Shown piece by piece: positions 9,448 through 17,110 of a stretch of 64,000 bases of DNA. A model generated the notes under the pieces. It ran no database searches. It saw only the letters and a list, made by a program, of their open reading frames with translations, and was not told where the DNA came from. The stretch lies in contig NZ_RBWS01000001.1 in NCBI RefSeq assembly GCF_003627955.1, positions 62,001-126,000 on the forward strand. Direction: 5' to 3'. Origin of the DNA: Sphingobacterium puteale. Its GTDB lineage: Bacteria; Bacteroidota; Bacteroidia; Sphingobacteriales; Sphingobacteriaceae. Position 1 is the stretch's first letter. The number at the start of each line of letters is the position of its first letter. The translations under genes were made by a program, and so were the position numbers.

Positions 9448-10626
9448 ATGCAAAAAATCAAAAAATGGTTTCAGACAATTACCTCTATCTTGAAGTATCC
9501 ATCTATTATAAAAAACTTAAATAAATCAAAGACTTCAGTTTATTGCTTCTTCCCCGTTTATCACATAGGAGGAGCAGAACGCGTGCATTTAGATATTTTA
9601 GATTCTATAAAAGACCAAAATCCAGTTTGTTTTATTACCGAACAGTCTACCAGCAACGATTTTAAGAATGAGTTTACAAAGCATGCTATGCTTATTGAAT
9701 TATTTCGTTGGTCCAAGAAAACAAGCTTCAAAAAACATATAGCAAAAAAAATTGCATCCAAAATAAACAACACACCAAATGCGGTCGTATTTGGATGTAA
9801 TAGCCATCTTTTTTACTATCTTTTACCTTTCTTATCCCCGAACGTCAAAAAGATCGATCTAATCCATTATTTTATTGGTGACCATTCATTTGAACAAATA
9901 TCCTTGCCTTTAGTTCCTTTATTGGACAATAGGGTCGTTCTGGGATCCAAACATTTGAACCAGTTAACATCTTATTACCTCCAGAATAATATCGACAGGA
10001 AGTTTGCAGAGAGAATAAAAATAATTACAAATCAGGTAGAAATACCGTCAATTCCGTCAGATAAAGACTTTAATAATGATCTACGTATATTATTCGTTGC
10101 AAGAAATGCTCCTGAAAAACGCGTGCCTGTATTTCTAGAGATAGCGCGTAGAAGTGAGAAGTTAAATCTTCCTTATAAATTTGCAATGATTGGCGATTTT
10201 GAAAATTATCAGCATCAATCGACCAAGAATATACAATTCATCCCCAGAATAACAGATAAATCGTTATTGAATATTGAGTATGCCAAGAGTCATTTTGTGA
10301 TGTTAACATCGAGTTTCGAGGGTTTCCCGATGGTTTTATTAGAAGGGATGGCTTTAGGTAATATCCCCATAATAACTAATGTCGGAGAAGTTGCAGGTCA
10401 GATCAATGAGTCAACCAATACTGGATTTATTATAGAGAACTATACAGATGAGGATCGTCTCGTTGAGGACTTTATCGGTAAGTTGCTGTTTATTGCAAAC
10501 CATAGGGAATTGTTACCTACTATTTCTCAGAATGTGATTGAGATTGTAAAAAATAACTTTAATTATGAATTATTTAAAAAGAACTACAGAAATCTGCTAT
10601 TAGCGGATATTCCCAGTGCCCAATAA
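9448..10626 (+). CDS. Glycosyltransferase family 4
   Basis: From the ATG at 9448 the product is 392 aa. An upstream in-frame ATG at 9364 would add 28 mostly hydrophobic, low-complexity residues, and I consider it less likely. The acceptor domain shows FPVYHIGGAERVH (glycine loop). The donor domain has LFVARNAPEKRV and the late SSFEGFPMVLLEGMALGNIPI block with the paired glutamates of GT4 enzymes. An 11-base gap separates it from the next GT2 gene on the same strand, so the two are likely co-transcribed. Confidence 0.82.
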   Translation: MQKIKKWFQTITSILKYPSIIKNLNKSKTSVYCFFPVYHIGGAERVHLDILDSIKDQNPVCFITEQSTSNDFKNEFTKHAMLIELFRWSKKTSFKKHIAKKIASKINNTPNAVVFGCNSHLFYYLLPFLSPNVKKIDLIHYFIGDHSFEQISLPLVPLLDNRVVLGSKHLNQLTSYYLQNNIDRKFAERIKIITNQVEIPSIPSDKDFNNDLRILFVARNAPEKRVPVFLEIARRSEKLNLPYKFAMIGDFENYQHQSTKNIQFIPRITDKSLLNIEYAKSHFVMLTSSFEGFPMVLLEGMALGNIPIITNVGEVAGQINESTNTGFIIENYTDEDRLVEDFIGKLLFIANHRELLPTISQNVIEIVKNNFNYELFKKNYRNLLLADIPSAQ

Positions 10627-10637
10627 TTTCTTTTATC

Positions 10638-11642
10638 ATGAGTTCACAACACCCTTTGGTAACTGTCTTAATGGCCGCATATAATGCAGAGAAACACATC
10701 GCATCGGCAATACAAAGCATTTTGCAACAGACATATCCTAACTTTGAACTTCTGATCATCGAAGACTGTTCGACAGACAATACTTTGGATGAAATTAAAA
10801 AATTTAAAGATAGCAGAATTAAGTTACTACAAAATGTATGTAATCAAGGTGTTGTTATCACCAGAAACAGAGCATTAACAGAGGCTAATGGAGCATTTAT
10901 TGCTGTTATGGACAGCGATGATATTGCCGTTCCAGATCGGATCGAATGCTTATTAAACGAATTTGAAGCCCACCCAGAGTATGCCCTAATAGGTGGTCAT
11001 GCACACGTCATAGACCACTACGGAATACCGACGGGGCAACAATTTATGGTTGAAACAGATCCTAGCTTGCTCCGGTATCGTCTACTTTTGGGAAACAATT
11101 TCACTCATTCTTCGATCATGATGAGAACTGAAGTATTTAGAGAATTTAATGGATATCGCACTCCCCTTGCTGAGGATTATGATTTATTTTTGAGAATTTC
11201 AACAAAATACCCTGTCGGCAACCTCGACAAAGTCCTACTTTTTTATCGTGACCATACTTCGGGAATATCAAAGAAATATGCACAGGAACTCGAAAATCAA
11301 GTCTTACCAATAAAAGAAAATATTCTACGCAGTCTCCGCCTGCCTGCTGACATTAGCTACCAAAAAATGATCACTCATCCCCTCAATTGGGACGAAGTCA
11401 ATATCGCCGCATATAAGAAACTCCATGCTGACCTGCTCGATCGAATCTATGCGACTCCTCACTCATCGTCAGCCCATGCCAAACGGTTTATTTTCCAACG
11501 ATGGTATGAAGTAATTATGAACAACGGTGGAAAAATGACAATTTTCTATTTCTTTAACGCTCCATTTTTTGGCTGGCAGTACTTCACAGCAAAACAATTC
11601 CGAAGAGCCTTAAAAAATTCTATTAAAAATTTATTTAAATAG
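10638..11642 (+). CDS. Glycosyltransferase family 2
   Basis: A 334-aa GT2 enzyme with VTVLMAAYNAEKH, IIEDCSTDNT, the DXD site AVMDSDD (D92, D94) and a late AEDYDLFLR block, which is the usual GT2 ED-containing motif. The C-terminus is a basic amphipathic tail with aromatic residues, probably for membrane contact. It follows the GT4 gene closely and abuts the opposite-strand GT2 gene with no gap: the two stop codons touch at 11642/11643. Confidence 0.87.
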   Translation: MSSQHPLVTVLMAAYNAEKHIASAIQSILQQTYPNFELLIIEDCSTDNTLDEIKKFKDSRIKLLQNVCNQGVVITRNRALTEANGAFIAVMDSDDIAVPDRIECLLNEFEAHPEYALIGGHAHVIDHYGIPTGQQFMVETDPSLLRYRLLLGNNFTHSSIMMRTEVFREFNGYRTPLAEDYDLFLRISTKYPVGNLDKVLLFYRDHTSGISKKYAQELENQVLPIKENILRSLRLPADISYQKMITHPLNWDEVNIAAYKKLHADLLDRIYATPHSSSAHAKRFIFQRWYEVIMNNGGKMTIFYFFNAPFFGWQYFTAKQFRRALKNSIKNLFK

Positions 11643-12500
11643 TCATTTTTCCTTTTTTAAAGGACTGAACAGTAACAGTATATCCATAAAAGATTTTAAT
11701 AGACGATAAGAAATTCTAGACTGTTGCAAATGTTCAAAATGGATTAATCGTCGGGATTTATTCTCTGGGTATCTAATTTTTTTTAAAGCAATATATTCAT
11801 GCCAAAAATGGGGATAGGAATTTTCAATAAAATTTTCCCTTTCACGAGTATGACCCACAGCGTGTGAACTATCAGAGGAAATTCCATGTAAATCGTATTT
11901 GGCTAAAAATTCATCAATATAGATAAATGAACACTGATGCTGAAAAAATAAATTCATAAAAAATTGCCAATCTGAAGTAATTTTAAAACGAAGATCATAA
12001 AAGCCATATTGAGAAAATAAAGTTCTCTTAATAGCCGTAGATTGATGATTTAAGGAACTAAACAACCAAAATGACAAGGTCAATTGTGCAGGCTGAATCA
12101 CATTCAAGCTCTCTCCTGAATTATACAAACCCAACGTATTGCCATAGTAAACGTCTCCCTTACCATCAACCCACTCGTCATAAATAGCAAGTGTACCATC
12201 ATCATAAAAAGTATCACCACTATTCATAAATATCAAATAGTCACCTGTAGCCAGCATAATACCTTTATTCATGGCATCATAAACCCCTTCATCGGGTTCA
12301 GAAACAATCCTATCTATTCGATCATGATATGCTGCAAGCGTCTCCTGAGAACCATCATCGCTATCCCCGTCGATAACAATAAATTCAAAATCCCTGTATG
12401 TTTGATTTATAACACTTTGAACAGTCGAATCCAGCCCTTTTCGATTATTATAATTAATTGTAATTACTGAAAATTTAATATTCTTATATTTCTTATCCAA
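11643..12500 (-). CDS. Glycosyltransferase family 2 (WcaA/EpsE-like subfamily)
   Basis: A 285-aa GT2 enzyme with FSVITINYNN, VIDGDSDDGS and the SEPDEGVYDAMNKGI motif, followed by FMNSGD instead of the classical DXD. NSGD at this position is normal for this colanic-acid/exopolysaccharide-type subfamily. A later ITSDWQFFMNLF motif carries the usual second acidic site. It reads alone on the minus strand from the gap at 12.5-13.0 kb. Confidence 0.87.
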   Translation of the reverse strand: MDKKYKNIKFSVITINYNNRKGLDSTVQSVINQTYRDFEFIVIDGDSDDGSQETLAAYHDRIDRIVSEPDEGVYDAMNKGIMLATGDYLIFMNSGDTFYDDGTLAIYDEWVDGKGDVYYGNTLGLYNSGESLNVIQPAQLTLSFWLFSSLNHQSTAIKRTLFSQYGFYDLRFKITSDWQFFMNLFFQHQCSFIYIDEFLAKYDLHGISSDSSHAVGHTRERENFIENSYPHFWHEYIALKKIRYPENKSRRLIHFEHLQQSRISYRLLKSFMDILLLFSPLKKEK

Positions 12501-13006
12501 ACTCGTTATTCTTCTTTTTCTGCTGTATACTGCAACCTTTGCAATTAGATTTATAACAAAAATAAAGAATATCTATTTATTACAATAAATATAAGCACAA
12601 AAGCCACACTCTTTATAGTCTCAACAGGCAGAAAAACTCTTTCATTATCTCTGTTAATTATATTCTCCAGCGATATTACCTAGTGTAAATCAAGATTTAG
12701 ATGCTTTTTTATCATAATATAGGTTCTAATAGCTTTCGTGACCTACAACTTATATCATTGTGTAACATCATATGATTGCAAATAGCGATTTTAGCTGGCG
12801 GAAAACTTGGTTAAATAATATTCCAGATAAAGTTGTAGTATTACTAAAAATAGATCAATGAACCAACAGCAGACACTTCAGGGTTAATTCTTCCGAGTTT
12901 TATTAGGTTCTAACCTTTCGAAGGTTAGCAATTCCCACTAAAATAAAAAAGACCAAAGTAATCTGATCTTTTTTATCTCGTTTACATCGCTAAATTAATA
13001 AACTTA
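12501..13006. other. Intergenic region with a palindrome and terminator-like hairpin
   Basis: About 500 AT-rich bases with no convincing gene. It holds an uninterrupted palindrome (12910-12928, CTAACCTTTCGAAGGTTAG) and an A/T-flanked hairpin (12943-12976) that would lie downstream of fdtB on the minus strand. The left part should contain the promoter of the minus-strand GT2 gene ending at 12500. I cannot assign the rest. Confidence 0.55.
12943..12976 (-). terminator. Putative terminator after the fdtA-fdtB operon
   Basis: ATAAAAAAGA (12943-12952) pairs with TCTTTTTTAT (12967-12976) around a 14-base loop, 31 bases past the fdtB stop on the minus strand. The stem is A/T only at its base, so it is weak. 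Confidence 0.4.
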
Positions 13007-14092
13007 TCAGAACCTATTCATTACTTCCACAACCCGAGTAATATCCGCTTCGGTATGTCCATACGAAATTGGGAGGCTCAGTATCGTCCGATGGATTTCC
13101 TCCGAAATAGGATACCTTTCCTCTGACAAAATTCCTTGCATTGCCTTTTGTTGATGTGGGGCGATAGGATAGTGGATTTCTGTTCCGATACCATTCTCTA
13201 TTAGATATTGTTTCAATCTATCCCGTTCAGGATGACGTACCGCAAAAATATGGAAAACATCCTCCTGTCCGGTTTGTACAGTCGGAAGTATAAAATCAGA
13301 CTTTAACTCACGTAGGTAAATTGCGGCTAACTTCTGTTTATGTGTGGTAATCTTGTCCAAACGTTTCAGTTTGATAGATAAGAAAGCTGCTTGTAGCTCA
13401 TCGAGCCGGGAGTTATAGCCCACTTCATTAAATACATATTTCGCCGAAGAACCATAATTTCGTAGTGTACGAATCGACTTATTAAGCCCCTCATCCTTAC
13501 AGGTTATGGCACCGGCATCTCCCAATGCACCCAAATTCTTTGTCGGATAAAAGCTAAATGCGCCAAAATCACCAAATGAACCCGCTTTTTTGCCTTTATA
13601 ACTAGCTCCATGAGCTTGCGCACAATCCTCAATAACCTTTAAACCATATTGCCCTGCCAGTTGAAGGATTGGATCCATGTCACATATCTTTCCGTAGAGA
13701 TGAACAACAAGGATAGCTCTTGTACGTGCTGTAATAGCCGATTCAATTTTTTTGGAATCAATATTATACGTATTTATATCAGGTTCTACAAGAACTGGCT
13801 TTAGACCAGCCTGCATTACAGCAAGTATAGACGCAATGTAGGTATTCGCGGGAACAATCACTTCATCACCTGGATTAAAACCAAAATAACGTAACGACAA
13901 AACCAACGCATCTAGTCCAGAAGCAACTCCGATGCAATGCGGTACACCACAATAGCTCGCAAATGATTGCTCAAATTTTGCGACCTGTTTTCCCAAAATA
14001 TACCAGCCTCCATGCAGTACTTCTTGGAAAGCGGCGGTATATTCATCCATAAATTCCTTATTGACTTGCTGTAAGCTCTCGTAAGCGATCAT
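13007..14092 (-). CDS. fdtB: dTDP-3-amino-3,6-dideoxyhexose transaminase (FdtB/QdtB-like, DegT family)
   Basis: A 361-aa PLP-dependent DegT/DnrJ/EryC1/StrS aminotransferase. With the ATG at 14092 it starts [15 protein letters not shown] longer open frame to 14179 only reads through fdtA in another frame. [15 protein letters not shown] (Asp near 156) and the PLP-lysine block [12 protein letters not shown] (Lys 185) are present. FdtB/QdtB aminates the 3-keto group of dTDP-6-deoxyhexose made by the neighbouring ketoisomerase, giving dTDP-Fucp3N or dTDP-Quip3N; the sequence cannot tell which. Its start lies 35 bases inside fdtA, which suggests tight translational coupling. Confidence 0.82.
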   Translation of the reverse strand: MIAYESLQQVNKEFMDEYTAAFQEVLHGGWYILGKQVAKFEQSFASYCGVPHCIGVASGLDALVLSLRYFGFNPGDEVIVPANTYIASILAVMQAGLKPVLVEPDINTYNIDSKKIESAITARTRAILVVHLYGKICDMDPILQLAGQYGLKVIEDCAQAHGASYKGKKAGSFGDFGAFSFYPTKNLGALGDAGAITCKDEGLNKSIRTLRNYGSSAKYVFNEVGYNSRLDELQAAFLSIKLKRLDKITTHKQKLAAIYLRELKSDFILPTVQTGQEDVFHIFAVRHPERDRLKQYLIENGIGTEIHYPIAPHQQKAMQGILSEERYPISEEIHRTILSLPISYGHTEADITRVVEVMNRF

Positions 14093-14459
14093 GTATAAAA
14101 TAGGGTTCGTAAATATAGTCTGTTGAATCAAAATACGCAGAGGCAAGTACCATAAGAATCGCATCCGCTGAAAAGTCAAACATCTGATGCCAATCTTTGG
14201 GTTCCAATATGAGGCATTGATCTGGTGAATTCAATTCAAAAATGCGTTCATTATTTCCGTCCTGGTTATAAATAGCACAGCTTCCTTTCAAGCAAATTGC
14301 AGCTTGAATAGTCTCATGATGCCGGTGCCCCCCACGCGTAGATCCATCCACACCATAAATGTAAAATATCCGTTTTACATCAAAGGGAATAACTTTTTCG
14401 ATCACCGTGAGATGTCCCCGATCATCGGTGAATGTTTTAAGGTCTATCTGGTAAGCCAT
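14058..14459 (-). CDS. fdtA: dTDP-4-oxo-6-deoxyhexose 3,4-ketoisomerase (FdtA/QdtA-like cupin)
   Basis: A 133-aa single-domain cupin of the WxcM-like/FdtA family. It has [12 protein letters not shown] near the start and RGGHRHHE (residues 42-49), matching the RGxHAH-type catalytic histidine motif of FdtA/QdtA. These enzymes move the keto group of dTDP-4-keto-6-deoxyglucose from C4 to C3, producing the substrate of the adjacent aminotransferase. The start overlaps the stop of the upstream GT gene by one base (TAATG). FdtA (galacto product) and QdtA (gluco product) cannot be separated by eye. Confidence 0.82.
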   Translation of the reverse strand: MAYQIDLKTFTDDRGHLTVIEKVIPFDVKRIFYIYGVDGSTRGGHRHHETIQAAICLKGSCAIYNQDGNNERIFELNSPDQCLILEPKDWHQMFDFSADAILMVLASAYFDSTDYIYEPYFIHDRLRELTASQ

Positions 14460-15448
14460 TATCTTAAGAAATAGGATTGATGATAGAATTGTCTAAATTT
14501 CCCATGTATATATAGATGATACATCCGTCGTAATGATTTTCTAATACGTGGAATTTCATGCGTTTCATGCGCAACAACATGACGCGATAATGCTTTGATC
14601 TCCCTGCCAGCACTTGTTAATACCCTGATATACGGCTTGTAGAGAAATTCGATGTCATTATCATTTAATGTATAATAGTCAGATAGTGTAAATGAATCCT
14701 TTTCTGCATATTTCAATGCATGAAAGTGATAGAATATCACTGGAAACACGTGCTGACGAACAAGTTCTTTACCCCAAACTTGACCGATTCTGTGAGTAAA
14801 ATCATATTGTTGCACATTCCAGGGAGCGACACCGCCACCTAAATGTTCCAACACATGAACTCCGGTAAACATAGATGTCCATACGTCCAGGTATTTTTGA
14901 TCACCAAACCTCCCAGGTTCCCTGCGATTGTAGCACCATTCTATACAAGCGGCACGCCACCATTCCAGTACAGCAAGCCCTTCATCTGAATTTTTAAAGT
15001 AAACAAACTGAACGCAATAAGTACCTCCGGATTCACTGTCTTCATACATCGGACTATACCGATGTGGAGTTATAATCACCGAGGCACCTTTAGCTTCCTC
15101 TATTAACACTTCAGGATCTGCATAGAAGAACAAATCGGCGTCTAAATAGGTACAATTTGACAGACCATAATTACGGATGCTATACAAAATAATCGAAGGC
15201 GTACATGTCCAACAATATTCACCTGTTGTACGAGTAGGTTTTACAGCCAATAGTTGTTCATCCTCAAAATCCGACAAGGGGATAATTGTTGCTTTGGGAA
15301 GTTGCAATTTTGTTAGTGTCTCATAACATGCATCATCAAATGCAAAAATATAAAGATGGAAGCTCCTAGCCCATTTTTCAAGTGACCGGTACATCGCAAG
15401 CCCTCTTGAAAGATACAGTGAATTAAATAAGGTGCAATAATTATACAT
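14459..15448 (-). CDS. Putative GT8-like glycosyltransferase
   Basis: A 329-aa protein with a nucleotide-diphospho-sugar transferase look: YNYCTLFNSLYLSRG at the start and a DXD-type site CTYLDADLFFYADPE (D103, D105). A conserved GRFGDQKYLD block near residue 180 and a late FYHFHALKY motif also fit. The layout resembles GT8/GT-A enzymes that use retained sugar donors. It is first in a minus-strand operon with fdtA and fdtB, so it is a candidate for the enzyme that transfers the 3-amino-3,6-dideoxy sugar. That link is inferred from context. Confidence 0.65.
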   Translation of the reverse strand: MYNYCTLFNSLYLSRGLAMYRSLEKWARSFHLYIFAFDDACYETLTKLQLPKATIIPLSDFEDEQLLAVKPTRTTGEYCWTCTPSIILYSIRNYGLSNCTYLDADLFFYADPEVLIEEAKGASVIITPHRYSPMYEDSESGGTYCVQFVYFKNSDEGLAVLEWWRAACIEWCYNRREPGRFGDQKYLDVWTSMFTGVHVLEHLGGGVAPWNVQQYDFTHRIGQVWGKELVRQHVFPVIFYHFHALKYAEKDSFTLSDYYTLNDNDIEFLYKPYIRVLTSAGREIKALSRHVVAHETHEIPRIRKSLRRMYHLYIHGKFRQFYHQSYFLR

Positions 15449-15579
15449 ATATTATATACTTTCTCAAAACTTCGTTTATTATTATTTGTATTCATATTCA
15501 AGACCTGTTGTCTCCTTCCGCAAACACAATGAAATGGAGAACAAAAGCGTTAATACTATAAGAATCAAAAATTTTAATC

Positions 15580-16071
15580 ATGGACAACACTAAAAAACTT
15601 TATATCATCCGACACGCCAAAGCTGAAACCATTCCCGGAGTCAATGACTTTGATCGTGCATTGACAGCTGAAGGGATACAACACGCAAAACAGGTTGCAG
15701 AGAAGCTTGCAGCCAGACTCACACTCAACGATAACAGCATTATAATCAGTTCTCCGGCTAATAGAGCCGTACAAACTGCCCGGGTCTTTTTGGATGTCAT
15801 GGGCACTCCATCTTTTGATATCCAACTGGAGGAGTCTATTTATGAATGTACCTATAAGCACTTACTTTCGGTCATCAACACCATCCCAGATCATATAGAT
15901 CATGTTCTACTTTTTGGGCACAATCCGACATTGACGGACTTGGTGGAATACCTAACCAGAAAGTCAGCTTATCTCCGCACCTCATCATTTGCAGAGATTA
16001 AGATCGATGCCGGCTTTACCTTTCAAATGCTTAGTGGCAATTGCGCCGATCTCGTACAGATTGTTGATTAA
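15580..16071 (+). CDS. sixA: Phosphohistidine phosphatase SixA-like
   Basis: A 163-aa member of the histidine phosphatase (phosphoglycerate mutase-like) superfamily, SixA branch. The N-terminal YIIRHAKAE carries the catalytic RH (His12), replacing the RHG of classical members as SixA does. SSPANRAVQTA supplies the second arginine and LFGHNPTL the second histidine (His114). SixA removes phosphate from phosphohistidine residues of signalling or phosphotransfer proteins in the cytoplasm; the partner here is unknown. It stands alone and ends before a strong hairpin. Confidence 0.85.
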   Translation: MDNTKKLYIIRHAKAETIPGVNDFDRALTAEGIQHAKQVAEKLAARLTLNDNSIIISSPANRAVQTARVFLDVMGTPSFDIQLEESIYECTYKHLLSVINTIPDHIDHVLLFGHNPTLTDLVEYLTRKSAYLRTSSFAEIKIDAGFTFQMLSGNCADLVQIVD

Positions 16072-16223
16072 AATATAGATTAAAGAACGATAGGTCCTGG
16101 AACAAATCTCCTGAACAGTCCAACTTTGTAATAGTGACTACTCATGGATAAAAAAGTCCTAGTCAATCCGGTCAATTTTTCAAAAAAAATTAAAAATATA
16201 ATTCTAGCAATTTGACTAACTGA

Positions 16224-16260
16224 AAAAGCCTTATGCAATTTCGACTTGCATAAGGCTTTT
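16224..16260. terminator. Bidirectional terminator between sixA and the DUF4249 gene
   Basis: A perfect 15-bp stem (16224-16238 with 16246-16260) with a 7-base loop, flanked by A and T runs on both sides. It can end transcription of sixA (+) and of the sigma-FecR-receptor-DUF4249 operon (-). Confidence 0.88.
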
Positions 16261-16286
16261 AGTTCGCTTTTTATCAGCTACAACGT

Positions 16287-17105
16287 TTATTTACTATTCC
16301 TGATATTTTTCATTGAAACCGTTTTCTCTACACCATCCATCACATAGAAATAGCCCAGCGCGTTGCCCGAAATATTTCCCTGTACATTTGCCGGAACGGC
16401 GGATAACAATCCTTTCCATTTTGTCTCTTGAAATAAATTGTAAAGAAACTTAGCATATCGGGGAGAAATAGCAAATTTTGCTATCACTAAGCTATCTTTT
16501 TTGCTCATTTCATAACTATAGGATGAAGCGAGTAAGGTATTTAATACATTTGGTGCTCCGGACTTAAAACTGTAGCTGAAAGGCGCTTTAAACACCGTAA
16601 TACTTTCATCCGAAAGTTCTTTTTTGGGCAGGATCAGCCATTTATTAGAATTTCGCATGCCAAACAAATAGGTGGAGACCTTGACTCGAAAATTTGGATG
16701 AGCATCGGATTTCTCGGCAGGAATAAAAGATTTCTCTATTGGAATAATAGATACAAGCTGGTCTTGTGCCTCGTATATCCTGCCATTTGATTCAATTCTC
16801 AATTGGAACAGATTATCGACTGTATCTTTCAGATCAAATAATTCCCCCTTGTATAAACCATCGCCTAGATCTTCAAATATAATGTTATTAGGTCCATTTC
16901 TTACTGTCACAACAGCAGCATCTATTCCCTGGGTAATAGTTCCAGCTGAAGATATATTTAGCCGCTTAAGCTGTATATATTGTTCTCGATAGAGCGTATT
17001 AATGCCTCCTTCGACGATCATATCATAAGATTGCTCCCTCTCAACCACAGATTTTTCACATGATAGGAGCACATAACATAGAAGAAACAAAATGATTATT
17101 TTCAT
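16287..17105 (-). CDS. DUF4249-family lipoprotein, receptor partner
   Basis: A 272-aa protein with a lipoprotein signal: hydrophobic residues 3-14 and a lipobox LLSC with Cys16 as lipid anchor. The mature part is beta-rich, beginning with a YDMIVEGGIN motif typical of DUF4249 proteins (usually EPKLVVEG-like). These lipoproteins are regularly encoded directly after a carboxypeptidase-regulatory-domain TonB receptor, as here (5-base gap). They probably play the surface partner role that SusD plays elsewhere, though their ligand is unknown. Last gene of a four-gene minus-strand operon. Confidence 0.82.
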   Translation of the reverse strand: MKIIILFLLCYVLLSCEKSVVEREQSYDMIVEGGINTLYREQYIQLKRLNISSAGTITQGIDAAVVTVRNGPNNIIFEDLGDGLYKGELFDLKDTVDNLFQLRIESNGRIYEAQDQLVSIIPIEKSFIPAEKSDAHPNFRVKVSTYLFGMRNSNKWLILPKKELSDESITVFKAPFSYSFKSGAPNVLNTLLASSYSYEMSKKDSLVIAKFAISPRYAKFLYNLFQETKWKGLLSAVPANVQGNISGNALGYFYVMDGVEKTVSMKNIRNSK

Positions 17106-17110
17106 GGCTT

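Noticed and set aside
12910..12928. The palindrome CTAACCTTTCGAAGGTTAG as an insertion-sequence end
   Set aside because: No partner copy or transposase remnant nearby; a hairpin or chance palindrome in the intergenic DNA is simpler.
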